Numbered from the stretch's first letter, positions 23,549 to 31,698 are shown. The stretch: 64,000 bases of DNA from Candidatus Moranbacteria bacterium GW2011_GWC2_40_12 (GCA_000995965.1 LBYD01000002.1:248001-312000), one strand, 5' to 3'. The notes: a model not told the origin generated them from the letters alone. A program made the numbers and translations.

Positions 23549-23791
23549 ATGTATTATGTTTACGTTTTAAGAAGTATAAAATTCTTAAATCAAGTTTATA
23601 CCGGCTCTACGGCAGATTTGAGAAAAAGGCTGAGGTCACACAACGAGGGATCAAACAAGCACACAAGTAAATTCAGACCTTGGAAAGTTGTTTGGTACGG
23701 TGCATTTTCAACAAGAGAAAAGGCTGAAAGATTTGAAAAATACTTGAAAACTGCTTCTGGGATAGCTTTTAAGAGAAAAAGGCTTATTTGA
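23549..23791 (+). CDS. Single-domain GIY-YIG nuclease
   Basis: The 80-aa protein starts MYYVYVLRS and has VYTGSTADLRKRLRSHNEG, the GIY-YIG core (here VYV/VYT), with the catalytic Arg and a later Glu in KAERFEKYLK. These stand-alone domains (UPF0213/UvrC N-terminal-like) are common in CPR genomes. The ATG at 23549 gives the usual start; earlier in-frame ATG codons lie in the palindromic flank. Function is unknown; the structured flank hints at mobility. Confidence 0.85.
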   Translation: MYYVYVLRSIKFLNQVYTGSTADLRKRLRSHNEGSNKHTSKFRPWKVVWYGAFSTREKAERFEKYLKTASGIAFKRKRLI

Positions 23792-23825
23792 ATCCAAATT
23801 ACAACTTTTTCTGTCTTCGTTAAAA

Positions 23826-23850
23826 TTGGCTTGTTTGAGCCTTTTTTGTT
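23826..23850 (+). terminator. Terminator after the GIY-YIG gene
   Basis: GGCT-TGTTTG-AGCC followed by TTTTTTG. The stem is short but the T run is good. Confidence 0.6.
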
Positions 23851-23887
23851 TCTGGCGAATTTATTTGTAACTTGTTAGAATTAACGC

Positions 23888-24835
23888 ATGGAACAAGTAG
23901 GTAAAAAAGATAAATTGCTCAAAAGTGAAATAACAGCAGCGGCCGTTTTTTTTCAATTGGGAACAGTATTTTCTTATTCGCTTATCGGAAGAGGCAACAT
24001 AAATTCTAATTATATACTTCTGACTAATAGCGGAAAATACTTGCTTAGGGCATATAAGTTCAAAACAGAAAAAGAGATTATCAGTGAGCTTGGGCTATTA
24101 AATTATTTATCTCGGAAGGGTTTTCCATGTCCAATCCCGGTTGGAAATATCTATAAAACTAAAAAGAAAAACATTTGTTGCTTCAAATATATTGAAGGAC
24201 GAGAGTTGAAAAAGGTAACTGACAAAAAACTGAGGGAAATAGCAAATCTAATGGCTAATTTGCATATTTTGACCCGAAATTACCACTTGAAAAATAAGCG
24301 AGAAGGTGAAGGTCTGGCGGTTATAAAGCGTTATCTGAAAAATAAAAAAGGCGTCATCTTAAAAAGTAAATTCAGAAACAGTCAAAAATTTATTGACTTT
24401 CTTGAATCTGAAATAAAAAAGCTGCATTTTGACAGTAATTTACCAAGTGGCGCAATACATGTTGATGTGAAAGCGGAAAATGTTATTTTAGGAAAAGACG
24501 GTCGGTTGAGCTTTATTGATTTCGACAATTTTTATCTGGATTCTTTTATTACGGATATCGCCAACGCTATAATGTGGCTTTGTGTAAATAAGGATCAAAA
24601 AAAGCTGGATAGGCGAAAAGCAAAGATTTTTTTGACTGAATATGGAGCTATAAGAAAATTGACCAAAAAAGAAATAGCGAATTTACATGAGAATTATAAA
24701 TTCTACTGTCTGAAAGGAGCATTCAAGTATGCCTATATTTGTCTCCCGAGACTGAAATTTGCCGAACGCTGGGCATATTATTTCGTTGAACTATACAAAA
24801 ATATTTCAAAACAAGATATTAGCTGTAAATTTTGA
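23888..24835 (+). CDS. APH-like phosphotransferase
   Basis: The 315-aa protein has a kinase-like fold: Gly-rich N-lobe (LIGRGNINSNYILLT), a Lys strand (YLLRAYKF), hinge (CCFKYIEGREL), catalytic loop GAIHVDVKAENVIL near residue 192 and the metal motif LSFIDFDNF near 213. This is the layout of aminoglycoside, homoserine and choline kinases. The substrate is unknown. TAGAAT stands six bases before ATG 23888, so it may be leaderless, with a weak -35. The next gene begins 13 bases after its stop. Confidence 0.85.
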   Translation: MEQVGKKDKLLKSEITAAAVFFQLGTVFSYSLIGRGNINSNYILLTNSGKYLLRAYKFKTEKEIISELGLLNYLSRKGFPCPIPVGNIYKTKKKNICCFKYIEGRELKKVTDKKLREIANLMANLHILTRNYHLKNKREGEGLAVIKRYLKNKKGVILKSKFRNSQKFIDFLESEIKKLHFDSNLPSGAIHVDVKAENVILGKDGRLSFIDFDNFYLDSFITDIANAIMWLCVNKDQKKLDRRKAKIFLTEYGAIRKLTKKEIANLHENYKFYCLKGAFKYAYICLPRLKFAERWAYYFVELYKNISKQDISCKF

Positions 24836-24848
24836 AGGACGAATTACT

Positions 24849-25757
24849 ATGATTGAGTCAGAAAGAAAAAAAGAAAAAGAGCCGCATTTCAAAGTGCCGA
24901 TAATTGATATTTTCCGTCATGGTGAAACCGAATATAAAGAACTGGCAGATCCGAATTTTATGTTGAATCCTGATGCTCCTGGATTTGCTCTGGATGCTGA
25001 ACACCTGGATTTAACCGAAGAAGGGATTAGAAATATTCAAGAAGCCGCTGAACAATTGGCTTTAATAATTGATAAAGAAAAAGAAGCAGTTATTCTCGTA
25101 ACCAGTCCGCAGCTTAGAGCGTTGTCTTCGATAATGATTATCGAGAAGGTTTTTGCCGAGCATGGGATCATTATGCTTAATTCCACTTCTGAAAAAAGGA
25201 AGGGCATATCGAAAGGCATAAAAAATTCATCATTGGGGCTTGGACAAATATCCTTTAGGGAAGATCTAAAAAATGCGGGATTTGGAAAAATATGGCTGAA
25301 AGCACATAAACAATATGGAATTGAACATCCTGAAGCCAAAAACATACCACCAGCAGAAGTCCATGGGTTAGTTGCCACCGCTCTCGGGAAGGAACTTCCA
25401 GATATTTTTTCAAAAAGCCATGACGAAATTGCTTCCGGATTCAAACGATTCTTGAGGCATCTCATAAATATTGAAATATATCTTCAGAATGGAACGAAGC
25501 AGCAATTAGCTGGTAGGCGGTTGCGGATAGTTTTGGTTACCCATGAAGAAAGAATAATGGAATTTGCCCAACAATCCTTGGATTTAGAAAAAACGGTGGC
25601 TAAGGGTCAGCTTCTTGAAATTAATCCAAAAGGTATAATAAAAAAAGACCAGGAAGCTGAGGCAGATGTACGGCTTTTTGGCAAAAGGGGAGAGCTGGAC
25701 TTGTCATCGAGGATAAAGATGAAATTTTCACAAGACGGTCTTTCCATTGGACACTAA
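24849..25757 (+). CDS. Histidine phosphatase family protein
   Basis: The 302-aa protein has the RHG motif in PIIDIFRHGETEYKEL, with the phospho-His at about residue 25, and the second catalytic His in IVLVTHEERIMEF near residue 240. The first half also has LTEEGIRNIQEAAEQLA, usual in the family. ATG 24849 has GAAGGA ten bases upstream. It is longer than typical phosphoglycerate mutase-like enzymes (about 200 aa) because of a helical insert. It is probably co-transcribed with the kinase-like gene. The substrate is unknown. Confidence 0.85.
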   Translation: MIESERKKEKEPHFKVPIIDIFRHGETEYKELADPNFMLNPDAPGFALDAEHLDLTEEGIRNIQEAAEQLALIIDKEKEAVILVTSPQLRALSSIMIIEKVFAEHGIIMLNSTSEKRKGISKGIKNSSLGLGQISFREDLKNAGFGKIWLKAHKQYGIEHPEAKNIPPAEVHGLVATALGKELPDIFSKSHDEIASGFKRFLRHLINIEIYLQNGTKQQLAGRRLRIVLVTHEERIMEFAQQSLDLEKTVAKGQLLEINPKGIIKKDQEAEADVRLFGKRGELDLSSRIKMKFSQDGLSIGH

Positions 25758-25826
25758 ATCCTTGTTGAACGTTTTTTTCCCATAAATTCAGTTCTAATCG
25801 CGTGAAGTAGACAGCTAAAATTTTAC

Positions 25827-25855
25827 TTGAAATTAGTTTACTAATGTGCTATAAT
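25827..25855 (+). promoter_or_regulatory. Near-consensus, leaderless-looking promoter
   Basis: TTGAAA (25827-25832), 17 bases, perfect TATAAT (25850-25855). ATG 25863 follows after seven bases. A hairpin (GAACGGG..CCCGTTC, about 25866-25885) lies at the very start of the transcript. Confidence 0.7.
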
Positions 25856-25862
25856 ATTAACA

Positions 25863-26531
25863 ATGGAACGGGTGAAGTCCCGTTCTTTTGCATTTTTAAA
25901 TGAAATTAGAATAAAAACAGGCCTCAACAGCGTGAAAAAGGGGACAAATAAAAAGAAAAAAATGACAAGCAAAAAAATATTGATAAAAAGGGTATCGACG
26001 CCTGAAGATTTTTTCTTTGGCTTTTTGGTGGCGGTTTCATTGGTATTCGTCCTTTTGTGTTTTCGGAGTGTCGCAGCTATTCCGGTTTCGTTGCCGCAGC
26101 TTACGCAGTCAAAGGGACCAAATGAAATGGAAAAAAATATTCGAAAAATGGCCAAAGGATATCCGATTGAAGAAATGGCTCCTTTTATTGCCGGGAAAAA
26201 CAAAAAAGTCGCGGCGTTTCTCGTGGCGATAGCCAAAAAAGAAAGCAACTGGGGAGTCCACTCTCCGAAAAAACAGGGAAAAAACTGTTTCAATTACTGG
26301 GGATATCGGGGTCCGGAAAATCCAACCGCGTCGGGATACAGCTGTTTTTCTTCACCGCGCCAGGCGGTCAATGTCGTCGGGAAAAGAATCAATAGTCTTG
26401 TTTCCCAAAAAGTGGACACTCCGCGCGAAATGGTCATGTGGAAATGCGGAGACGCGTGCACGCGAAGCGGCGCTCGGGGAGAGGCCAAGTGGGTGCGGGA
26501 TGTTGGATTTTATTACGATAAAGTGCTATAA
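25863..26531 (+). CDS. Membrane-anchored glucosaminidase/transglycosylase-like protein
   Basis: The protein is 222 aa from ATG 25863, or 189 aa from ATG 25962 (MTSKKILIKR). It has one membrane helix (FFFGFLVAVSLVFVLLCFRSV) and an outer domain with FLVAIAKKESNWGVHSPKKQGKNCFNYWGYRG, a Glu-containing helix and aromatic loop like those of peptidoglycan-cleaving glucosaminidase or lysozyme-like domains. This suggests cell-wall remodelling. The leaderless start is supported by the promoter, but the first 60 bases form a hairpin plus T run, so the later start is also credible. Confidence 0.65.
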   Translation: MERVKSRSFAFLNEIRIKTGLNSVKKGTNKKKKMTSKKILIKRVSTPEDFFFGFLVAVSLVFVLLCFRSVAAIPVSLPQLTQSKGPNEMEKNIRKMAKGYPIEEMAPFIAGKNKKVAAFLVAIAKKESNWGVHSPKKQGKNCFNYWGYRGPENPTASGYSCFSSPRQAVNVVGKRINSLVSQKVDTPREMVMWKCGDACTRSGARGEAKWVRDVGFYYDKVL

Positions 26532-26554
26532 TCATAACGTAAAACTTCCAAAAT

Positions 26555-27268
26555 ATGGGCGTAAAAAATATTTTTTCTCACAAAAAGAAACTTTCGCAAA
26601 AAAAGTTTGGAAAAAGATACTTCAAAGACGCAAGAATGGGGGAAGTATTTGGAAATCAGCAAATTAGCAAAGCTCTGGACAAAACCAAAGAAAAAAATGA
26701 ATTTTATGATATGCTGAAAAGCAAGAAAGCAGGCGGGGTGACGAAGCAGGAAATGAAGGAAGGTCTCGGAGAATGGATGGCCGGCAAAGGACGGACAATA
26801 AGCAGAAAAGAAGCCTATGCCGTCGCGAAAGAATTTTTCGGCGGCGAAAAAGTGAAGTATATAATGCCGAAGAAAAAGGCGAGCTCGTCAGGTTATGCCG
26901 GCAATTCCGGCGCTTTTAGCGGGGCGGGAGGAGCCAGCCAAAATTTTCAAAAAAGCACAGGATTATTTGGGAATGCTCCGATAAGCCTTCACAAATCAAT
27001 TCCCGACAGCCAAAAAAACATTGCATATGGTGATACAAAAATACATAAAAAGGCTTCTTCCCGCGCCCAAACCCCTTCGCAAAACCAGGGAGGGGATCGC
27101 AATGCGTCCAGCAGGGATGCTCAGTCAACAGCGAAAGCAAGGTCAATTGCCCCGGGATTAGCGGCGATTGTTGGTTTGTCGGGAACCATGAAAAGCAAAG
27201 ACAGCAAGGCAATCAAGGGCGATTTTTTCCGGGCGATAAACGCGACAAGAAGAAACATTCGCAGCTGA
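26555..27268 (+). CDS. Low-complexity hypothetical protein
   Basis: The 237-aa product is basic at the N-terminus (MGVKNIFSHKKKLSQKKFGKRYFKD), has a folded-looking middle (GVTKQEMKEGLGEWMAGKGRTISRKEAYAVAKEFFGG) and a long Ser/Gly/Ala/Gln-rich disordered region. The family is not recognised. It begins 23 bases after the wall-hydrolase-like gene and may be in its unit. No signal peptide or membrane segment is seen. Confidence 0.65.
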   Translation: MGVKNIFSHKKKLSQKKFGKRYFKDARMGEVFGNQQISKALDKTKEKNEFYDMLKSKKAGGVTKQEMKEGLGEWMAGKGRTISRKEAYAVAKEFFGGEKVKYIMPKKKASSSGYAGNSGAFSGAGGASQNFQKSTGLFGNAPISLHKSIPDSQKNIAYGDTKIHKKASSRAQTPSQNQGGDRNASSRDAQSTAKARSIAPGLAAIVGLSGTMKSKDSKAIKGDFFRAINATRRNIRS

Positions 27269-27301
27269 TTATTTCATCAAAAAAAATTCAAATAAAAAAA
27301 T

Positions 27302-28225
27302 ATGGCTATAGGCAGTATGATTTTGATTGTCTTAGGATTGTGCTTGTTCGAAATAATAAGCAGTATAGATAATGCCGTCATCAACGCCGAAGTTTTGTCA
27401 ACCATGTCACCCAAAGCCCGAAGGTGGTTTCTTTTCTGGGGTCTTTTGTTCGCGGTGGTTATTGTTCGCGGGCTTTTGCCGTGGGCCATTGTCTGGGCGA
27501 CAAATTCTTCGCTCGGTCCGATTGGAGCGCTCACTGCGACCTTCAGTAATAATCCGCATATCAAAGAAGCTATCGAAACTTCAGCGCCGGTCCTTTTGTC
27601 CGGTGGCGGAACTTTCTTGATTTTTTTATTTTTCCACTGGCTTTTCATCGAGCCGAAAAGCTACGGGCTCCGGGGTGAAAGATTTTTTCATTCCCAGGGC
27701 ATCTGGTTTTACGCGGTTGTTTCGGTAATCTTGGCAATCTTAGTCTGGCTTACGCTCAAAATCAACCCTATGATGGCCTTTGGAACGGTGGTGGGATCGA
27801 CCGCCTTTTTCATTACGCATGGCTTCAAGCAAAATGCGGAGCAAAAAGAAAAAGAGCTGAGATCGGGAAAAAGCAAATTGTCGGATATCAGCAAAATCCT
27901 TTATCTCGAGGTTATTGACACCACTTTTTCCATTGACGGGGTTCTGGGAGCCTTCGCTTTCACGCTTTCGGTTCCTTTGATTTTGGTTGGAAACGGAATT
28001 GGGGCGCTGGTTCTCCGCCAATTGACGGTCGGAAACATTGACCGGATAAAAAAATATATTTTTCTCAAAAACGGCGCGATGTACTCCATTCTTTTTCTGG
28101 GGATTATCATGTTGCTGGACGCTTTTGGAATGCATATTCCCAGCTGGTTTTCGCCGGTTGTCACCTTCGCCGTCATTGGGTATTTTTATCTGAAATCAGT
28201 GAAAGCGGCGAATCAAAAAGGATGA
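27302..28225 (+). CDS. DUF475 (TerC-superfamily) membrane protein
   Basis: The 307-aa protein has about eight membrane helices. The motif LFEIISSIDNAVINAEVL near residues 14-31 and the partner LEVIDTTFSIDGVLGAFAF near residues 203-221, each with an acidic residue in the membrane, are those of the TerC/DUF475 group, thought to act in metal export or homeostasis. No tellurite-resistance genes are near. Length matches DUF475. Confidence 0.88.
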   Translation: MAIGSMILIVLGLCLFEIISSIDNAVINAEVLSTMSPKARRWFLFWGLLFAVVIVRGLLPWAIVWATNSSLGPIGALTATFSNNPHIKEAIETSAPVLLSGGGTFLIFLFFHWLFIEPKSYGLRGERFFHSQGIWFYAVVSVILAILVWLTLKINPMMAFGTVVGSTAFFITHGFKQNAEQKEKELRSGKSKLSDISKILYLEVIDTTFSIDGVLGAFAFTLSVPLILVGNGIGALVLRQLTVGNIDRIKKYIFLKNGAMYSILFLGIIMLLDAFGMHIPSWFSPVVTFAVIGYFYLKSVKAANQKG

Positions 28226-28426
28226 AATTTGCATGCCTGATCTGAGGAAAATAGATCGTCTTCAAAAAATAACAAATTTGATATATTGAATTATAAGAAT
28301 TAATCTACCCCCACACCAATCCCGAGAAATTTTCGTGCAAATTCATGAAAGAAAGCGAAGCAACTTCGCCTTTCGTCTGTTTGTAAGCATAATTAGCGAA
28401 TAGGATTGGTATGAGGGCGAGCGAAA

Positions 28427-29080
28427 ATGAGGAGGAAAACAAAAAAAACAGGAAAAAAATGTTGCTTACCGCAGAATCTCGCGGGCGCGGCGAGATCTGA
28501 CCAGCTTCTTATTGCCGGATTGGTGGTTGTCATTGTCTTATCCGCGGTTGTGAGCGCAAGAGTGCTTTGTTCTGGGAAGAAGCAATGGATGGGCGATAAG
28601 AAATGGTCGCGCGGAAGCGACATTCAGAATATGCAGACGCAAATCAACGCTCTCAGAAAAGAAGTTGCCAAAAGCAAAGCGAGAACATCCAGTGATGCAG
28701 CAGTTCAGACAGCGCCAGCCGGTGAGACAACTTCCGCCGCTTTTGAAAAAGCGGTGAATAGCAAGGATTTTGCCAAAATTGAATCGCTTATGTCTGCGCG
28801 GATCTATTATGTCGTTGACGCGAGTGACTGCTGCGGTGACATCACCAAAAAAGAAGCAGTGGCGCATCTCAAAAACTATATCCGCGACGCGAAGTCTTTT
28901 GATTTTGACCAAAACCAGCAGGTTATCAGGCAAATGAAAGTCAATTTGGCCGACACTTTCGCCAAATACACAATCGGCATTGCCAATAACCGGATGGTGC
29001 TGTCGTATCACCTCGACAAACAGGGGAAGGTGGATGACCTCATGCTTTCCGCTTCGCACCTTATGTATGATTTGGAATAG
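28427..29080 (+). CDS. Membrane-anchored protein with SnoaL/NTF2-like tail
   Basis: The 217-aa product has a basic N-terminus, one membrane helix (LLIAGLVVVIVLSAVVSARVL), a coiled segment (DIQNMQTQINALRKEVAKSKA), a disordered linker and a C-terminal domain (AFEKAVNSKDFAKIESLMSARIYYVVDASDCCGDITKKEAVAHLKNYI) whose order resembles SnoaL/NTF2-like or similar ligand-binding folds, though this is weak. The promoter-like TAGGAT at 28401-28406 is 20 bases upstream. It ends before two terminators. Confidence 0.6.
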   Translation: MRRKTKKTGKKCCLPQNLAGAARSDQLLIAGLVVVIVLSAVVSARVLCSGKKQWMGDKKWSRGSDIQNMQTQINALRKEVAKSKARTSSDAAVQTAPAGETTSAAFEKAVNSKDFAKIESLMSARIYYVVDASDCCGDITKKEAVAHLKNYIRDAKSFDFDQNQQVIRQMKVNLADTFAKYTIGIANNRMVLSYHLDKQGKVDDLMLSASHLMYDLE

Positions 29081-29109
29081 TCGTTGAGTTCGAAAATATA
29101 TAATCCAGC

Positions 29110-29132
29110 AAAACACCCCGCGGGGTGTTTTT
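29110..29132 (+). terminator. Perfect palindromic terminator
   Basis: AAAACACCCCG (29110-29120) and CGGGGTGTTTT (29121-29131) followed by T; the arms are perfect with no spare loop bases. It can work on both strands. Confidence 0.8.
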
Positions 29133-29160
29133 GCATGCAATAGCCCTTTCTGTATCCTGG

Positions 29161-29190
29161 AAAAATGCCTTGTTTTGAGGCGTTTTTTGT
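29161..29190 (+). terminator. Terminator, copy 1 of a repeated pair
   Basis: AAAAATGCCT, loop TGTTTTG, AGGCGTTTTTT. A near-identical structure with the same context (GGAAAAATGCCT) occurs at 30351-30380, so the pair brackets the three-gene cassette. Confidence 0.7.
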
Positions 29191-29203
29191 TAAGTGCGGG
29201 CAC

Positions 29204-29232
29204 TTGACAAAATAAATAAACCTTGCTATGAA
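29204..29232 (+). promoter_or_regulatory. Promoter of the small-gene cassette
   Basis: Perfect TTGACA (29204-29209), 17 bases, TATGAA (29227-29232). The first ATG is at 29297. Confidence 0.7.
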
Positions 29233-29296
29233 GATACATTGTAATTTAACAATTTATACGCCAAATTAATCTTTAAATAAAGGAAGGAACACTACG

Positions 29297-29638
29297 ATGA
29301 GACTCGAGATGCGCGGTAATAATGTCCTGTTTTGTGTTCAAAGCCTGAAGAACAGCAATGAACTGACCAGTACCATGAAATCAGGCGAGCTGGTTGTAAC
29401 TGGAAATGCAACCCCTTTTGTGCTTCGAAAAATGTGGCAGGGAAAAATCGAGAACATGACGAGGGAATTTCAAACCTACATCTCCGTTATATCCTTTGAG
29501 CGGACCAGAAGTACGAGATTTACGAAGGCAGGATATGTAGGTCTCATGATCGGCAACAGCCAAGGCCAGATGTTGGTTTACATCAAGAAGGTCTTCCTTA
29601 AGGAGTTCTTCTCTGCAATCTGTATGGCGTCGGTATAA
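29297..29638 (+). CDS. Cassette protein 1, unknown function
   Basis: The 113-aa product is a soluble mixed alpha/beta protein (MRLEMRGNNVLFCVQSLKNSNELTSTMKSGELVVTGNATPFVLRKMWQGK..). No family is recognised. AAAGGAAGGAAC precedes ATG by about eight bases, a strong Shine-Dalgarno site unlike those of the housekeeping genes. It is the first gene of three short genes on one transcript. Confidence 0.6.
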   Translation: MRLEMRGNNVLFCVQSLKNSNELTSTMKSGELVVTGNATPFVLRKMWQGKIENMTREFQTYISVISFERTRSTRFTKAGYVGLMIGNSQGQMLVYIKKVFLKEFFSAICMASV

Positions 29639-29677
29639 AATAAACCAAGAAGTTAAAGCGGGGGAGGAGGACGTCGT

Positions 29678-29893
29678 ATGAAAAAAGTTGTTCTTACGTG
29701 CAAACCCGGCTATGGCTTTGGGGCTAATATGGGTCCGAAAATTTGTGCGCGCGGGTACTTTGTTCGCCAAGATGACGAAGATGTCATTGAGGTGGAATCC
29801 ATTGAAAGGGGGGACCGCCTGGAGATCCTCTTCACCCCTGAGCTCATTCAATCATTGGAAGAAAGAGGGGTGATTGTGACCGTAGACCCTTGA
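29678..29893 (+). CDS. Cassette protein 2, unknown function
   Basis: The 71-aa product (MKKVVLTCKPGYGFGANMGPKICARGYFVRQ..) ends with a helix-strand, LFTPELIQSLEERGVIVTVDP. No family is recognised. GGGGGAGGAGG stands about eight bases before the ATG. The gene is 39 bases after cassette gene 1 and 28 bases before gene 3. Confidence 0.6.
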   Translation: MKKVVLTCKPGYGFGANMGPKICARGYFVRQDDEDVIEVESIERGDRLEILFTPELIQSLEERGVIVTVDP

Positions 29894-29921
29894 AGCATTT
29901 TCAGGAAAAGGAGATGATTTT

Positions 29922-30197
29922 ATGAAGTGCGACTTCTGTAATAAAGATATACCTGAAGGTGGTCCTTTTAAGGAGGGCGTCACTGTGGGAACTAACGAAG
30001 AAGCCGCGCTTTGTGATGGACCTTCTCTGGGAGAAGCTGTCCGTTCCCGTCTTATCGCAACTGGGTATGTTATACCCTTTAATCCTTCGCCTGAACAGAT
30101 TACTGAGATTTCCAGTTTGGGACTCTGTGCCGTAGTGTATCAAAACCTGCAGGCGCTTCAGGGAAACATGGTCATCGTTAACAAGCGTACGCCCTAA
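29922..30197 (+). CDS. Cassette protein 3, zinc-ribbon-like N-terminus
   Basis: The 91-aa product starts MKCDFCNKDIPEGGPFKEG, a C-x2-C pair like a half zinc ribbon, with further Cys at DGPSLG..LGLCAV. The rest is a soluble helical domain. AAAAGGAGAT stands about eight bases before the ATG. A terminator follows. No family is recognised. Confidence 0.6.
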   Translation: MKCDFCNKDIPEGGPFKEGVTVGTNEEAALCDGPSLGEAVRSRLIATGYVIPFNPSPEQITEISSLGLCAVVYQNLQALQGNMVIVNKRTP

Positions 30198-30216
30198 AAA
30201 TGGGGCAATGGCCAGG

Positions 30217-30252
30217 GGCCCATCAATGAATCACGATGGGCCTTCTTTTTTA
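30217..30252 (+). terminator. Terminator of the small-gene cassette
   Basis: GGCCCATC (30217-30224) pairs with GATGGGCC (30235-30242), then TTCTTTTTT. Confidence 0.88.
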
Positions 30253-30350
30253 ACAACAAAATTTACTGCAATAGCGACATATACTAGTCCATTTTTATAA
30301 TTCCCCGAATGTTTGGTTTCTGACCCTCATATCATCTTTTTGTAGCCCGG

Positions 30351-30380
30351 AAAAATGCCTCATTTCGAGGTGTTTTTTTG
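30351..30380 (+). terminator. Terminator, copy 2 of a repeated pair
   Basis: AAAAATGCCT, loop CATTTCG, AGGTGTTTTTTT; matches 29161-29190 closely. There is no gene between it and the previous terminator, only A/T-rich sequence, so its position fits a duplicated boundary more than a needed terminator. Confidence 0.65.
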
Positions 30381-30482
30381 TTTGACTTCCTTATTCGTCC
30401 CACCTAATATTTAATTATATGGTAAAATTAAAGAACATAGATAAATGAATCCATCCCAACATTGAATGTTGGGGTGAAATGC

Positions 30483-30510
30483 TTGACAGAGGCCAAGATA
30501 GTGATATAGT
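30483..30510 (+). promoter_or_regulatory. Promoter of the Bro-N gene
   Basis: Perfect TTGACA (30483-30488), 16 bases, TATAGT (30505-30510). Just before it is a hairpin, CCCAACATT-GAATGTTGGG. The leader to ATG 30564 is about 45 bases. Confidence 0.65.
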
Positions 30511-30563
30511 GATAGTGTGTTATCCGGGCAGGCTATCTTTATTATTAGAAACAGAAATAAACG

Positions 30564-31403
30564 ATGAAAAAAGAAGAGAGAATTGCCATTTTTGAAGGCA
30601 AAAAAATCCGCCGGCAGTGGGATGAAAAAGAAGAAAAATGGTATTTTTCGGTTGTTGATATTGTCCAATTGTTAATTCAGCAAGACAACTATCAAGTTGC
30701 CAGAAAATACTGGAATAAGCTCAAAGAAAGGCTTAATAAAGAGGGAAATGAGTCGGTGACAAATTGTCACCAACTGAAATTTATGGCTAATGACGGCAAA
30801 TATTACGCAACTGATGCAGCCGATACAGAGACTCTATTACGTCTTGTTCAATCGGTGCCTAGCCCCAAGGCCGAACCGATTAAGTTGTGGCTGGCGCGAG
30901 TGGGATATGAAAGGATAGAGGAAATAAACGACCCGGAAAAAGCCCTCAATCGTAGTCGCGCTTATTGGCAAAGAATGGGCCGGAGCCAGAAATGGATCCA
31001 GCAAAGAATGATGGGGCAGGGAATCAGGAACAAGCTGACGGATTATTGGAAAAATAATGAAGTCAAAGAGCGGGACGAATACGCTATTCTCACAAACATA
31101 ATCCACGAGGAGTGGAGCGATTTATCAGTAAAGGAGCATAAAAATTTGAAAAAACTGGAAAGAGAAAATCTGCGCGACCATATGACAGACGCGGAATTGG
31201 TTTTTACAGCTCTTGCTGAACTCTCCACTCGCCAGATCGCCGAAACTATGGAAACCAAGGGCTTGGAAGAAAACAAAATCCCGGCCAAACGTGGCGGACA
31301 GGTTGCGAAAAACGCCAGACTTGAACTGGAACAAAAAACCGGAAAAAGAGTTGTGACAGATGAAAATTTGAAGTTACATTATATAAAAAAGATAAAATCT
31401 TGA
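30564..31403 (+). CDS. Bro-N / DinD-like protein
   Basis: The 279-aa protein starts with a Bro-N (phage antirepressor) domain: FEGKKIRRQWDEKEEKWYFSVVDIVQLLI..ARKYWNKLKERL.., then LRLVQSVPSPKAEPIKLWLARVGYERIEEINDPEKALNRSR. The second half (RMMGQGIRNKLTDYWKNNEV..YAILTNIIHEEWSDLSVKEHKNLK..) matches the DNA-damage-inducible DinD-like part. Such proteins are found on mobile DNA and in chromosomes of many CPR members. It may be a regulator; the exact role is unknown. A short TsaB-like gene follows four bases later. Confidence 0.85.
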   Translation: MKKEERIAIFEGKKIRRQWDEKEEKWYFSVVDIVQLLIQQDNYQVARKYWNKLKERLNKEGNESVTNCHQLKFMANDGKYYATDAADTETLLRLVQSVPSPKAEPIKLWLARVGYERIEEINDPEKALNRSRAYWQRMGRSQKWIQQRMMGQGIRNKLTDYWKNNEVKERDEYAILTNIIHEEWSDLSVKEHKNLKKLERENLRDHMTDAELVFTALAELSTRQIAETMETKGLEENKIPAKRGGQVAKNARLELEQKTGKRVVTDENLKLHYIKKIKS

Positions 31404-31407
31404 AAAA

Positions 31408-31680
31408 ATGAAAATAGTTTTGAAGATAGATGATAACAATGTCGTCAGAATTTTTCTCTTTAAAGGGAAAAAAGAGAAAGAAAGCCTTGAGTGGAAAGAA
31501 GAAAACTCTCTTTCGCGGTTTTTGCTTGCCAATTTGGACAAACTTTTGCGCAAAAACGGCGCGGGCCTTGACAAAATTTCTGAATATAAGATAATAAGTG
31601 ATGTGCCGGAGAATTGGACGAGTGCGAGGATTGCGAAGGTCACATTTGAAAGCCTCGAGATAGCGACCCTTGCCAAATAA
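31408..31680 (+). CDS. Short TsaB-like protein, degenerate
   Basis: The 90-aa product has SRFLLANLDKLLRKNGAGLDKISEYKIISDVPENWTSARIAKVTFESLEIA, which parallels the TsaB N-lobe (..LLP.ld.ll...gl.l.did.i.v..GPGSFTGLRI...). The GPGSFTG motif is replaced by VPENWTS, and the C-terminal half of TsaB (about 130 residues) is missing. It could be a TsaB remnant or a partner subunit for TsaD/TsaE. The start lies four bases after the Bro-N gene stop. Confidence 0.5.
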   Translation: MKIVLKIDDNNVVRIFLFKGKKEKESLEWKEENSLSRFLLANLDKLLRKNGAGLDKISEYKIISDVPENWTSARIAKVTFESLEIATLAK

Positions 31681-31698
31681 AATGCCTCGTGCTAGATT
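31670..31698 (+). promoter_or_regulatory. Putative promoter of rpoBC
   Basis: TTGCCA (31670-31675), 17 bases, TGC-TAGATT (-10 at 31693-31698). The -35 lies in the end of the TsaB-like gene. A long leader of about 135 bases runs to rpoB and holds a hairpin CCCC..GGGG near 31792-31810. Confidence 0.5.
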
